Origin: DATKDF01 sp963752045
Lineage (GTDB): Bacteria > Acidobacteriota > Vicinamibacteria > Vicinamibacterales > SCN-69-37
Assembly: GCA_963752045.1 (NCBI GenBank)
Contig: CAVVWN010000012.1
Span: 62,001-126,000 of the forward strand
DNA: 64,000 bases
Reading direction: 5' to 3'
The notes under the pieces are model-generated. The model was not told where the DNA came from and searched no databases. It saw only the letters and a program-made list of their open reading frames with translations. Of this stretch, positions 42,416 to 51,464 are shown in pieces (position 1 is the first letter of the stretch; the number at the start of each line of letters is the position of its first letter). The position numbers were made by a program, and so were the translations under genes.

Positions 42416-42560
42416 GAGGGTCCTGAGGGTCCGAGGGTCCGAGGGTCCGAGGGTCCGAGGGTCCGAGGGTCCGAGGGTCCGAGGGTCCGAGGGTCCTGAG
42501 GGTCCGAGGGTCCGAAGGTCCGAGGGTCCGAAGGTCCGAGGGTCCTGAGGGTCCGGAGGT
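42416..42560. repeat. GAGGGTCC octanucleotide tandem array
   Basis: Some 17 copies of an 8-base unit GAGGGTCC, with occasional 9-base units (CTGAGGGTCC) and GAAGGTCC variants. It starts at the stop codon of the permease gene and ends just before the stop of the Nudix gene on the other strand. Unit length is not a multiple of three and no gene crosses it. Confidence 0.92.
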
Positions 42561-42565
42561 GCGTT

Positions 42566-43033
42566 TCAGCCGAGCGCCATGAGCAGGCGGTCGAGCAGCT
42601 CGGCCTGGGCCACGTTGATCGCGCGGCGGGCGTCGTCGAGTGTGAAGAACGCCACGCGATCGACCTCCGGCACTTCGATCTGCCGTCCCGAGCGCGGGGG
42701 CCACTCGAGGTTGGTCGTCGCGCTCGTGAGCCGTGAGGGATCGCAGTCACCCTCGAACGCCCACGCGTGCACGATTTTTCCCCCGCGCTGGGTGATCCGG
42801 CCGAGCGGGATGAACGGCGCCTCCGGCGTGAAGCCCGTTTCTTCGGTGAACTCGCGCCGGGCCGTCTCGAGCGGCTCTTCGCCCGGGTGGATGCCGCCCT
42901 TCGGCAGCGACCAGGCGCCCTCGTGCCGGCCGGTCCAGTAGGGGCCGCCCGGATGGGCCAGAAGCACCTCGAGCACACCGTTCGTGCGTCGAAACAGGAG
43001 CAGGCCGGCGCTTTCCTTTTGTGTGAAGACCAC
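42566..43033 (-). CDS. Nudix hydrolase
   Basis: 155 residues. The Nudix box is complete: GGIHPGEEPLETARREFTEETGF (G-x5-E-x7-REx-x-E-E-x-G). N-terminal strand SAGLLLFRRTNGVLEVLLAHPGGPYWTGRHEGAWSLPKG is typical of the NTP pyrophosphohydrolase group that acts on diadenosine polyphosphates or oxidised nucleotides. No extra domain. Followed after 7 bases by the upstream end of the AlkD-like gene's stop, so both are on one minus-strand unit. Confidence 0.93.
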   Translation of the reverse strand: MVFTQKESAGLLLFRRTNGVLEVLLAHPGGPYWTGRHEGAWSLPKGGIHPGEEPLETARREFTEETGFTPEAPFIPLGRITQRGGKIVHAWAFEGDCDPSRLTSATTNLEWPPRSGRQIEVPEVDRVAFFTLDDARRAINVAQAELLDRLLMALG

Positions 43034-43040
43034 GGGGCCT

Positions 43041-43781
43041 TTACGACGCGCGCCTCGGTGCTGTTGCTTTCCGGCCTGTCTCGAGCTTCGTTCGGACCTC
43101 GCGGCTGACGAGTGCCGGCAGGTGCGCCGCGTGCCGGTCGAGGAACACCGTTACCGCGGCCGGATCGTGCGGCACGAGCGAGCGCAGCGACCAGGAGAGC
43201 GCCTTCGCAATCATCGGGTCTTTGTCAGTCACCAGGCGGGCGCAGACACCGAGCGTCCGCCGCGAGTCGCCGCGGCCGCCCCTCGCGGCGACGTTCAGCG
43301 CCACGGTCGAGGCCAGCGCCGTGCGTCGCCACCACCGGTCGTGCGACCGGGCCCACCGGCCGACCTCGGCGTCGGACACGCGGCCCGTGCGCCACGCGGG
43401 CCCCGAGAGGTGCGCGGCGAATCCGTCGACCGACGCCCAGTTGTCGTTTCCCCGTCCGAGGGCCCTCACCGCCACCGGGGTCAGGAGCGCCATGGCATCG
43501 GGCCGCAGTCCCACCAGCTCGTAGCCCACCTGCCGGCCTTCGCTCGTCCTGCCGGCCACGAGCGCGCGGGCCACCTCGATCACGACGCGCGGACGTTCGG
43601 CGGCGAGCTTCCGCGCAAACGTGCGCACCACGACGCGCATCGCCGGCACGGGCACGCCGATCGTCTCGAGCCGGCTCGGCGCGTACCCGCCCGCCATCAC
43701 CGCCCGCCGCTCCGCCAGCCCGAGCGGGCGAAGTGCCCGCTCAATCTCCCGCGCAACCTCGCGTGGTCGTAACTGCCCCAT
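43041..43781 (-). CDS. AlkD-like DNA alkylation repair protein (HEAT repeats)
   Basis: 246 residues, all helical. Features of the AlkD/DNA-alkylation-repair family: helical pairs with VVRTFARKLA, RGNDNWASVDGFAAHLSGPAW (the family's NW-x-x-D segment with the catalytic-type Asp), WRRTALASTVAL and DKDPMIAKALSWSLRSLVPHDPAAV. Such enzymes release alkylated purines without base flipping. Start GRxxPRE region; ATG 43781. Pairs with the Nudix gene (nucleotide pool sanitising) as a small DNA protection unit. Confidence 0.88.
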   Translation of the reverse strand: MGQLRPREVAREIERALRPLGLAERRAVMAGGYAPSRLETIGVPVPAMRVVVRTFARKLAAERPRVVIEVARALVAGRTSEGRQVGYELVGLRPDAMALLTPVAVRALGRGNDNWASVDGFAAHLSGPAWRTGRVSDAEVGRWARSHDRWWRRTALASTVALNVAARGGRGDSRRTLGVCARLVTDKDPMIAKALSWSLRSLVPHDPAAVTVFLDRHAAHLPALVSREVRTKLETGRKATAPRRAS

Positions 43782-43926
43782 TCCAGATCAGATCCCAGTT
43801 GTTCACGTCGCGTGCCGCGACGCCCGCACACGACGAACAGGACCGTGGCGGTACCGGACGCCAGGGCCAGTGGACCGTGGAGACATGGAGCCCGTGGAAG
43901 TGCGCCTCCGCCGCGTGTCGTCCACC

Positions 43927-44076
43927 GGTCGCCGTGGCCCCGTCGGGGCCGACCGGGCGCCGACGAGCCGCCCCGGACTGCGCCGGCCCACCGGACTCGG
44001 CGGCTCATCGGCACCCGGCCGGCCCCGACGCCCGCGGCCGGAGGCCGCGCGAGCTCCGCTCGCGGCCACGGCGACC
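43927..44076. repeat. Large imperfect hairpin in a non-coding segment
   Basis: Within the gene-free stretch 43782-44192 lie two nested inverted repeats: outer arms GGTCGCCGTGGCC (43927-43939) and GGCCACGGCGACC (44064-44076), perfect; inner arms of 32 bases (43941-43972 and 43999-44030) with three mismatches. The region between the right arms is itself GC palindromic. The long ORFs across it on either strand have no recognisable protein features. It may encode a structured RNA or be a transposon remnant. Confidence 0.7.
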
Positions 44077-44150
44077 AAGCGCTGCCGCGGCTTGTGGCGG
44101 CCGGTGGCCCTCCATGCACTCCACGTTCTCAACGGTGGCATTTTCGTAGC

Positions 44151-44192
44151 AGATCCCAGATTCCAGATCCCAGATTCCAGATCCCAGATTCC
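44151..44192. repeat. AGATCCCAGATTCC tandem repeat (14-base unit, 3 copies)
   Basis: Three direct copies end directly at the cusA stop codon. A partial copy (ATTCCAGATCAGATCCCAG) lies at 43781-43799, at the other edge of the gene-free segment, so similar sequence flanks the hairpin region on both sides. Confidence 0.85.
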
Positions 44193-47100
44193 CTACCTCG
44201 CCATCCCCGACGTCTGCAGACGCCCGCGGCGGAGCGCCCGGAGCTTCATGACGTAGAAGATGACCGGCGTGATGACGAGGACGTGGATCGTCGACGTCAC
44301 CATGCCGCCCAGAATCGGCGCGGCGATAGGTTTCATCACGTCGGTGCCGACGCCGGCGCTCCACATGATCGGCGCCAGGCCGGCCATGACGACGCTCACC
44401 GTCATGAGCTTCGGGCGCAGCCGCAGGACGGCGCCCGAAATCGTGGCTTCGAGCAGGTCTCGTGGCGAGAGGGCCTCAGCCTCTTCGATCTTCCGGTCCA
44501 GCGCCTCGTGCAGGTACAGCACCATGACGACGCCCGTCTGCACCGCGACGCCGTAGAGCGCGATGTACCCGACCCAGACCGCGACCGAGAAGTTGTACCC
44601 CAGCCACCACTGGAGGAACACGCCGCCCGTCATCGCGTAAGGCACCGAGAGCATGACGATGGCGGCCTCGGACGCCGAGCGGAACGTCAGGAACAGGAGC
44701 ACGAAGATGGCGAAGAAGACGAGCGGGAGCAGCACCTCGAGTCGCTCGCGCGCGCGCACCTGATACTCGTATTGCCCGGCCCATTGGAGGGTGTAGCCGG
44801 GCGGCAACTGGATGTTCTCGCCGACGGCCCGGTGCGCCCGATCGACGTAGCCGCCGAGGTCGCGGCTTTCGGTGTCGACGTAGACGTACCCGGCGAGCAA
44901 GCCGTCCTCATCACGGATCATGGCCGGTCCCGACGTGAGCGCCATCGTCGCGAGTTGCCCGAGCGGCACGTGCGCGCCCGCCGGCGTTCGCACACGAATC
45001 TGCATCAGGTCGGGCAGGTCCTCGCGGAACCCGCGCTGGTATCGGAGGTTCACGGGGTACCGCTCGCGCCCCTCGACCGTGGTCGTGATCGTGGCGCCGC
45101 CAAGCGCCGCCTGAATCACGGCCTGCACTTCCGCCACGGTCAGGCCGTGCCGCGCGATGGCGGCACGGTCGATCTGAATGTCGGTGAAGTAGCCCTGGGC
45201 GACGCGTTCCGCGTACACGCTGCGGGTTCCCGGCACCTCCGACAGGACGCGCTCGAGCGAGAGCCCGATCTGCTGAATGACGGCGAGGTCCGATCCCAGC
45301 ACCTTGAGGCCCACCGGCGTCTTGATGCCCGTCGACAGCATGTCGAGCCGATTGCGGATGGGCTGCGTCCACACGTTCGGAAAGCCGGGGAACTGCAACT
45401 GGGCGTCCATCTCGGCCTGCAGGCTCTCGAACGTCACCCCGGGCCGCCACTGACTGCGCGGCTTGAGCAGCACCGTGGTATTGACCATGCCCATCGGCGA
45501 GTTGTCGGTGGCCGTCCCGGCCCGCCCGACCTTGCCGTAGACCCTCTCGACCTCCGGAAACTGGCGCAGCATCCGGTCCTGCACCTGCATGACCCGGGTC
45601 GCTTCGGTGATCGAGAGCCCAGGCGGCGATGTCGGCATGTAGAGAATGGCCCCTTCGTAGAGCGGCGGCATGAACTCGCTGCCGAGCCGCTGGCCCGTCG
45701 CCGGCGACGGCAGCCAGACGAAGAGGAGAGCGAGCGGGATGACGGCGACGTTGACGACGAGGGCCGTCCACTTCCACCGGAGCGCAAACCGAATGACCGG
45801 CTCGTAGATGGCGGCCGACAGGCGCGCCGCCGGATTGCGCGATTCGGGCATCAGCCGTCGACCCCGGATGAACATCGTCATCAACACCGGCACGAGCGTG
45901 ATCGACAGCAGCGAGGCGCCGACCATGGCGAACGTCTTGGTGAAGGCAAGCGGCCTGAACATGCGGCCTTCCTGCGCCTCGAGCAGGAAGACGGGCGAAA
46001 ACGAGATCACGATGATCGCCAGCGAGAAGAAGATGGCCCGACCCACCTGTTGCGCCGCGGCGGCCACGGCGGCCGGCTGCGCGCCGTAGGGGACGACCTG
46101 GCCGTCCGGCCCCGGCTCGGAGACGCGGCGGTAGGCGTTCTCTACCATCACGATGGCGGCATCGACGAGCACGCCGATCGCGAGCGCAAGACCGCCGAGC
46201 GACATGATGTTCGACGTGATGCCGAGGTGGTACATCGGGATGAACGACATCACGACGGCGAGCGGCAGCGTGAGAATCGGAATGAGCGCCGACCGGAGAT
46301 GCACGAGGAAGAGGCCGATCACGATCGACACGACGATGGCCTCTTCGATGAGCGCGGTCTCGAGCGTTGCCACCGACTCGCCCACCAGCTGGGACCGGTC
46401 GTAGGTCGTGACGACCTCCACGCCGGCCGGTAACGTCGACTCGACCTCGGCCATCCTGGCCTTCACCCGATCGATGACGTTCAGCGCGTTCTCCCCGAAG
46501 CGCATGATGACGATGCCGCCCACGACCTCGCCGTCGCCATCGAGGTCGGCGGCGCCGCGGCGCAGATCGGGCCCCAGCGAGACGTCGGCGACGTCGCGGA
46601 CGAGGATCGGCGTACCCGCCGACGTCGCCCCGAGCGAGACCATCTCCAGGTCGGCCATCGACCGCAGGTAGCCGCGGCCCCGGACCATGTACTCGCGCCC
46701 GCCAAACTCGAGCAGCCGGCCCTCCACGTCGCCGTTGCTCTCGCGGATGGCCTCGACGACCTGCTGGATCGACAGGTCGTAGGCCGCCAGCCGGTTCGGA
46801 TCGAGGTTCACCTGGTACTGCTTGACGAAGCCGCCGATCGTGGCGACCTCGGCCACGCCCGGGACCGCGGCGAGCGCGTACCGGAGGTGCCAGTCCTGAT
46901 AGCTGCGCAGGTCGGCCAGCGTGTGTGCTCCGGTGCGGTCCACCAGCGCGTACTCGAACACCCAGCCCACGCCGGTCGCGTCCGGGCCGATGGCGGGATT
47001 GACGCCCTCGGGCAGCCGGCCGCGAATGCCCTGCAGGTACTCGACGACGCGGCTGCGCGCCCAGTAGATGTCCGTGCCGTCCTCGAAGATGACGTAGACG

Positions 47101-47375
47101 TACGAAATACCGAAGTCGGTGAACCCGCGCACCGTGCGCACGCCGGGCGCCGAGACGAGGGCGGTGACGATGGGATACGTCACCTGGTCCTCGATGAGAT
47201 CCGGACTGCGGCCCATCCACTCGGTGGAGATGATCACCTGAACGTCCGAGATGTCGGGCACCGCGTCGAGCGGCGTCCGCAGCATCGCCCAGATGCCCCA
47301 GAACGTCATCGCCCCCGCGACGATCAGCACGATGACGCGGTTGCGGACGCACGCCGAGATGACGCGTTCGATCAT
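44193..47375 (-). CDS. cusA: Heavy-metal RND efflux pump, CusA/CzcA type
   Basis: 1060 residues, usual length for the HME-RND family. N-terminus MIERVISACVRNRVIVLIVAGAMTFWGIWAM and the two duplicated halves with six helices each are clear; the family segments PDISDVQVIISTEWMGRSPDLIEDQVTYPIV and VDAAIVMVENAYRR (helix 4, acidic relay) are present. Periplasmic domain loops include MPTSPPGLSITEATRVMQVQDRMLRQFPEVERVYGKVGRAGTATDNSPMGM, which is characteristic of Cu(I)/Ag(I) pumps. Exports metal from periplasm or cytoplasm together with CusB and CusC, encoded upstream. Separated from cusB by a 164-base inverted-repeat element that is unusual in this operon. Confidence 0.95.
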   Translation of the reverse strand: MIERVISACVRNRVIVLIVAGAMTFWGIWAMLRTPLDAVPDISDVQVIISTEWMGRSPDLIEDQVTYPIVTALVSAPGVRTVRGFTDFGISYVYVIFEDGTDIYWARSRVVEYLQGIRGRLPEGVNPAIGPDATGVGWVFEYALVDRTGAHTLADLRSYQDWHLRYALAAVPGVAEVATIGGFVKQYQVNLDPNRLAAYDLSIQQVVEAIRESNGDVEGRLLEFGGREYMVRGRGYLRSMADLEMVSLGATSAGTPILVRDVADVSLGPDLRRGAADLDGDGEVVGGIVIMRFGENALNVIDRVKARMAEVESTLPAGVEVVTTYDRSQLVGESVATLETALIEEAIVVSIVIGLFLVHLRSALIPILTLPLAVVMSFIPMYHLGITSNIMSLGGLALAIGVLVDAAIVMVENAYRRVSEPGPDGQVVPYGAQPAAVAAAAQQVGRAIFFSLAIIVISFSPVFLLEAQEGRMFRPLAFTKTFAMVGASLLSITLVPVLMTMFIRGRRLMPESRNPAARLSAAIYEPVIRFALRWKWTALVVNVAVIPLALLFVWLPSPATGQRLGSEFMPPLYEGAILYMPTSPPGLSITEATRVMQVQDRMLRQFPEVERVYGKVGRAGTATDNSPMGMVNTTVLLKPRSQWRPGVTFESLQAEMDAQLQFPGFPNVWTQPIRNRLDMLSTGIKTPVGLKVLGSDLAVIQQIGLSLERVLSEVPGTRSVYAERVAQGYFTDIQIDRAAIARHGLTVAEVQAVIQAALGGATITTTVEGRERYPVNLRYQRGFREDLPDLMQIRVRTPAGAHVPLGQLATMALTSGPAMIRDEDGLLAGYVYVDTESRDLGGYVDRAHRAVGENIQLPPGYTLQWAGQYEYQVRARERLEVLLPLVFFAIFVLLFLTFRSASEAAIVMLSVPYAMTGGVFLQWWLGYNFSVAVWVGYIALYGVAVQTGVVMVLYLHEALDRKIEEAEALSPRDLLEATISGAVLRLRPKLMTVSVVMAGLAPIMWSAGVGTDVMKPIAAPILGGMVTSTIHVLVITPVIFYVMKLRALRRGRLQTSGMAR

Positions 47376-47385
47376 GGCTGTCTCC

Positions 47386-47549
47386 TAGTGTCCTGCGCAC
47401 GACGGTTCGGTGCGTCTTCCGGGCGGGGCATCCCGGCGGGCGGCGTTGCTCCTCCCTCAAATACACTCAGTATTCTCGGTCGTCGCGCCTTGCCGGCCGG
47501 GCGCCGCGCTCCGGAAGCCGTGTACCGATCCGTCGTGCGCAGGACACTA
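47386..47549. mobile_element. MITE-like element with 18-base terminal inverted repeats
   Basis: TAGTGTCCTGCGCACGAC at 47386-47403 and its exact reverse complement at 47532-47549. Similarity continues inwards for about 20 more bases (GGTTCGGTGCGTCTTCCGG against GGATCGGTACACGGCTTCCGG). The interior (about 90 bases) has an AT-rich part, AAATACACTCAGTATTC, and no ORF. Its right end supplies the cusB stop codon (TAG at 47547-47549), so the insertion truncated or extended cusB. No transposase; no clear target duplication. Confidence 0.65.
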
Positions 47550-49229
47550 ACGCGCGACAATCGCGCGCTCCGTCCGCCCGATGGTGCGGCCGCCCTCGAC
47601 GACCGTGATGGTGACGTCCCACCGTCCCGACATGCCGACGTTCACGCTGCCACGGTACCGGCCGTCGCCCGCCGGCAGCAGCGCCGCCTCGGACCGCATG
47701 GCCGGCATGTTCATGGACGGCATGGCAGGCATGAAAAGGACGACCGTGACCGCAGCTCCGCTCACCGGCCGGCCCGCCGCATCCCGCACCGTCACCTCGA
47801 ACGTGTTGTCACCGGCACGCGGCGGATCGGGCTGGCTGAGGAGCGCGATCTCGAGCGCGCCGGCCTCCGGTGCGCTCTCGGCAAGGGGCGGTGGCGCCTG
47901 GTACCCGGGAATGGCCGCGCGCAACTGGCTCTCGGAATCAATGAAGAAGGTGGCGCCCGTCGCCACGACGTCGCCTTCGGCCAGCCCGGCGCGAATCTCC
48001 ACGCGTGCGCCGAGCCGGTGGCCCGTCTCGACCCGCGTCGGCTCGAAGTAGCCGTCGCCTTCCGAGACGAACACGTAGGCATCGCGCCCCGACACGAGCA
48101 CGGCGTCGGTCGGCACGGTCAGACCGACGCCGAGGCTCGAGCGCAACTCGACCGAGGCGTACATCCCGGGCCGGAACCGCTGGCGCCCGTTCGCGATGGC
48201 GAAGCGTGCGCGGATGGTCCGCGCCGGCTCGTCGGTAAACGGATAGATGTAGATCACGCGACCGGTCACCGGCTCGCCCGGATACGCGTCGAGCCTCACG
48301 GTGGCCCGGTCTCCGACCGCCACGAACGCCAGGTCCTGCTCGTAGAGATCGGCCTCCACCCAGACCTCGGACAGATCGGCGAGACGGTACAGCGTCTCGC
48401 CGGCCGTGACGTGCTGGCCGCGCACGGCCGTCTTCTCCACGACGAAGCCGCTCGACGGCGAGCGAAACACCACGTGCGTGCGAGGCTCGCCCGTCCGCTC
48501 GAGCTCGGCCACTTGATCGGCCGGCAGGTCCCACAGCTCGAGCCGTCGTCGGGCGGCCGTTACCAGCCGGTCGGCGTAGTTGCGTGCGTCGGCGATCTCG
48601 GAGGCGGCCAGCTGGTCGCGCGACCGCCGGGCAAGCAGGTACTCGTTCTGGGTGGCCACAAGCTCGGGGCTGTAGAGCGTGAACAACGGATCGCCTGCCC
48701 GCACCGGCTGGCCGGTGGAGTCCACGAAGAGCTCGTCGATCCAGCCGTCGAGCTTCAGGTTCACGTCCGAGAGGCGCGTTTCGTCGTAGCGCACGATGCC
48801 CACAGCCCGCACTTCGCGCGCAAGGTCCGACCGCTCGGCCGCAACCGTGCGCACGCCGATGAGCTGCTGCCGGCGGGCATCGATCCGCACCGGGGCGCGA
48901 GCCTCGCCCGCCTCGGCCTGGGTGCCGCCCGGCGCGGACATGTCCGTCGAGCCGGAAGGCGCGGGGGATGTCGCGGCTGCGGCCTCCGCGCCGCCCTCCA
49001 CACGGACGAGCGGCATGCCGCAAATCGGGCAGAGTCCGGGGCCGTGCTCGCGCACGTGCGGATGCATCGTGCAGGTCCACACCTCGACGACCTCAGCCGG
49101 CATGAAACGACTCACGACCGGCCATGTCGAGATCGACGATCGGAAGATCCATCCCGCCGACACGACGAGCGCGACGACGATCACGCCGAGACCAATGCGG
49201 CGAAGCGATCGGGATTTGAACAACGTCAT
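47547..49229 (-). CDS. cusB: CusB-type periplasmic adaptor with metal-binding and FixH-like domains
   Basis: 560 residues. A membrane anchor (IGLGVIVVALVVSAGWIF), then a heavy-metal-binding domain WTCTMHPHVREHGPGLCPICGMPL (about 51-74), the adaptor core (lipoyl LDGWIDELFVDSTGQPVRAGDPLFTLYSPEL, alpha-hairpin, barrel RSPSSGFVVEKTAVRGQHVTAGETLYRLADL) and an added C-terminal domain (about 455-560: ITVRD/ VTVRDAAGRPVSGAAVTVVLFMPAMPSMNMPAM) resembling YtkA/FixH. The Met-rich MPAMPSMNMPAM tract may bind Cu(I)/Ag(I). ATG overlaps the cusC stop. Ends within the inverted-repeat element. Confidence 0.92.
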   Translation of the reverse strand: MTLFKSRSLRRIGLGVIVVALVVSAGWIFRSSISTWPVVSRFMPAEVVEVWTCTMHPHVREHGPGLCPICGMPLVRVEGGAEAAAATSPAPSGSTDMSAPGGTQAEAGEARAPVRIDARRQQLIGVRTVAAERSDLAREVRAVGIVRYDETRLSDVNLKLDGWIDELFVDSTGQPVRAGDPLFTLYSPELVATQNEYLLARRSRDQLAASEIADARNYADRLVTAARRRLELWDLPADQVAELERTGEPRTHVVFRSPSSGFVVEKTAVRGQHVTAGETLYRLADLSEVWVEADLYEQDLAFVAVGDRATVRLDAYPGEPVTGRVIYIYPFTDEPARTIRARFAIANGRQRFRPGMYASVELRSSLGVGLTVPTDAVLVSGRDAYVFVSEGDGYFEPTRVETGHRLGARVEIRAGLAEGDVVATGATFFIDSESQLRAAIPGYQAPPPLAESAPEAGALEIALLSQPDPPRAGDNTFEVTVRDAAGRPVSGAAVTVVLFMPAMPSMNMPAMRSEAALLPAGDGRYRGSVNVGMSGRWDVTITVVEGGRTIGRTERAIVAR

Positions 49230-50624
49230 GGCTGCCTCGCAGGTTTCGGGATGAGTGCGGATCCAGGTGTCGCCAGGTCGATGCCGACGACGCGCTCGAG
49301 ATCCGCGATGGCCTGGGCGCGTTCGGCCCGGGCGCGGAAGTAGCCGAGTTGGGCGTCGAGCAGCACGCGCTGGCTGTCGATGAGCGCGAGGAAACTGCCG
49401 CGATCGCTCTCATAACCGGCGCGCGCCACCTCGACCGTCTGTTCGGCCTGCGGAAGCACGCTCGACTCGATGAGCGCCATCCGCTCGCCGGCGCCCACGA
49501 CGCGCACTCGCGCCTGATGGACGGCCAGCCTGACGGCGCTCTCTGCCGCGCGGCGCCGGGCCTGACTCACCGAGATGTCGGCCGCGGCCAGGGCCTTGTC
49601 GGCATCGAGCCTGGTTCGCGACCAGGGCGCGCCCGGCCAGCTGACGCCGAAGCTCGCCATCCAGGCGTCGGTGCGGTCCGGCATCACCATGTAGCCGCCC
49701 CCGACCGAGAAGTCCGGCTTGTATTCGGCCATCACCGCCGCGAGCGCGGCTTCGGCACGCTCGGTGTCGAGGCTGGCGACGCGCAGGCCTGGCTCGTGCG
49801 CGAGCGCGAGGGCCTGCAACTCGGCCGTGGGCGGCACGACCGGCAGGTCCTGTGGTTCGGCGAGCGGCCCGACCGGCGTTTCGGGCGCGCGGTCGACCAG
49901 CGTGTTGAGGGCCGCCTCCGCGAGGCTCTCCTCCTCGCGCAGCCGGATCGCCTCTTCGTGCAGGCGTGACAGCTCGACCACGCTCGCGAGCACGTCCTGC
50001 TGCGCGAGCCCGCCCGTGCTGTATTTGGTGGCGGCGATGTCGGCGAACTGGCGCAGCAGCGCGACGCTGCTTCGATTGACCTCGGTCGCCTTGCGCACGA
50101 GGTAGAGGTCCGCCCAGGCCTGCTTGACCGCATCGACGATCTCGCGGGCCCGGACCGCGATGGCTGCGCCGGCCATGGCGGCATTCGACTCGGCCAGCGC
50201 GGCGCGGCTGTCGCGCTTGCCGCGTCCCGGCAACGACTGCGTCATCGAAAACATGTACATGTCCACGTTGGCCGGGTTGAGCGTGTTGATCGGCCAGCGC
50301 CAGATCTGGGCCTCGAACATCGGCGGGTCGAACCCCCGCGCCGTGTCGGGCGCCCGCCTGGCCCGCTCGGTACTCCTGCGCGAGCGCAAGGAGCTCGGGA
50401 TTGCGCGCGAGCGCCTCGTCGAGCACCTGCTGCAGCGTGAGCGGCAACGGCGCGTCGCTCGAAGCCGACGCCGCCTGTCCGGCGAAGACCGGAGTCGCCA
50501 GCATGGCGAGCGCCAGGCCGGCCCCGAACACCGCCTTGCTCGCGCACCACTTCCGTCGCGCGTCGCGCAACGCGCGACCGGCGCAGCCCGGACGAGGCCG
50601 CCATACGTCAATGAACACGGACAC
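49226..50624 (-). CDS. cusC: CusC-type outer-membrane efflux protein, frame broken near the N-terminus
   Basis: The C-terminal 395 residues (49226 to about 50370) are a TolC-like factor: MTQSLPGRGKRDSRAALAESNAAMAG, long coiled-coil helices, and VGGGYMVMPDRTDAWMASFGVSWPG. The N-terminus (signal peptide SKAVFGAGLALAMLATPVFAG, LTLQQVLDEALARNPELLALAQEYRA) is in another frame starting at GTG 50624 after GGGAGG. The two join if one G is removed from the run in GCGGGCC (50355-50367), giving YRAARRAPDTARGF. As with copA and the SGNH gene, the fault is a one-base excess. Operon order cusC-cusB-cusA. Confidence 0.82.
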
Positions 50625-50717
50625 CTGAAACCTCCCGCTGTGATGCCTGGCACGGCACACGACGCCACGCCAGCGAACCCGGGCACACCCCGGACTCGTA
50701 CGTCATCGAGCGGGCGT

Positions 50718-51095
50718 TCAGATCAGGAGGACGGAGAGAAGCAAGTGTCTTGCAATCCCGGGCGAGCCTGGGGGCTCACCGGTCGGAGGTCGAACCGGCA
50801 CCGGCACGGGCGCCTCGAGCAACGGCGAAACGGCGTCGCGCCCGCTCAGGTGAATGCCCGAGTCCGAGGCGGCCCGTTCGACGGGAGTCGGCGTGACCGG
50901 TGCGGAGCTCAGGACGCAGCAATCCGGAAAAGACGCGCTCTGAAGGCCGCCTGGCGCATCGTCCGGGCAGACGCCGCCTTCGCAGCAGTGATGCTCGGCC
51001 ATCGCGCTCGCACGCATGTCCATGCCGGCACACGGCGGCAAGCCGGCCGCCGAGAGCGACATGACGAGCGACGCAACCAGGATTCTCAAACGCAT
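50718..51095 (-). CDS. Small exported Cys/His-rich protein upstream of the Cus operon
   Basis: 125 residues from ATG 51095. Signal peptide MRLRILVASLVMSLSAAGLPPCAG; the mature part has HHCCEGGVCPDD and FPDCCVLSS, then a Pro-rich tail ending ARHLLLSVLLI, which may be a C-terminal anchor. The Cys/His clusters and position directly in front of cusCBA suggest periplasmic copper or silver handling. Similar short proteins occur before CusC in other bacteria, but I cannot name a family. Confidence 0.65.
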   Translation of the reverse strand: MRLRILVASLVMSLSAAGLPPCAGMDMRASAMAEHHCCEGGVCPDDAPGGLQSASFPDCCVLSSAPVTPTPVERAASDSGIHLSGRDAVSPLLEAPVPVPVRPPTGEPPGSPGIARHLLLSVLLI

Positions 51096-51212
51096 CGCGT
51101 TCCGGACCAACTCACCCAGACTACCACCCTTGGCGCAGGCCCCGTACCACGCGCCTGTCGGCGCGAGGTGGCCGTCCCGGGCCGCCCAGCCATGGCATTG
51201 ACGCCGGGCCTT

Positions 51213-51229
51213 GTAAGACGATATCTTAC
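51213..51229. promoter_or_regulatory. Palindromic operator of the VapBC-like module
   Basis: GTAAGACGATATCTTAC: 6-base perfect arms GTAAGA/TCTTAC around CGATA, five bases before the antitoxin GTG. AbrB-type antitoxins commonly bind such palindromes for autorepression. Confidence 0.6.
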
Positions 51230-51233
51230 CCTG

Positions 51234-51464
51234 GTGAAGACGACCGTGTCATCCAAGGGGCAGATCGTCCTGCCGGCCGAGTTGCGGCAGCGGGACCAGA
51301 TTGAGCCAGGGCAGCAATTCGACGTCGAGCGCGTCGATCGAGGCGAGTATCGCCTCGTCCGGCGTCCATCCCGGACGAACGAAGGGCTCGTCGACTGGCT
51401 GCTGGCCTGCCCGGAACGCGACTTTTTCGTGCCCGTCGAGTCCGAGTCGACCGATACGTTGTGA
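51234..51464 (+). CDS. AbrB/MazE-type antitoxin of a VapBC-like pair
   Basis: 76 residues from GTG 51234; an ATG at 51192 (MALTPGLVRRYL) is a less likely start because it would place the operator inside the gene. VKTTVSSKGQIVLPAELRQRDQIEPGQQFDVERV is the swapped-hairpin AbrB DNA-binding fold; the C-terminal DWLLACPERDFF would hold the toxin. Its TGA overlaps the toxin GTG, as is usual for toxin-antitoxin pairs. Confidence 0.88.
   Translation: MKTTVSSKGQIVLPAELRQRDQIEPGQQFDVERVDRGEYRLVRRPSRTNEGLVDWLLACPERDFFVPVESESTDTL

Noticed and set aside
40251..42560. Possible CRISPR arrays
   Set aside because: Direct repeats of 8 and 10 bases without spacers, and no cas genes.
44151..44192. Possible rho-independent terminator of cusA
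   Set aside because: The sequence is a direct tandem repeat with no stem of useful length and no T tract.
43812..46433. 873-residue plus-strand reading frame opposite cusA
   Set aside because: Composition is that of an antisense frame (RHDDHG-rich); cusA on the minus strand is certain.
46887..49343. 818-residue plus-strand reading frame opposite cusA/cusB
   Set aside because: Antisense shadow of well-identified Cus genes; also runs through the inverted-repeat element.
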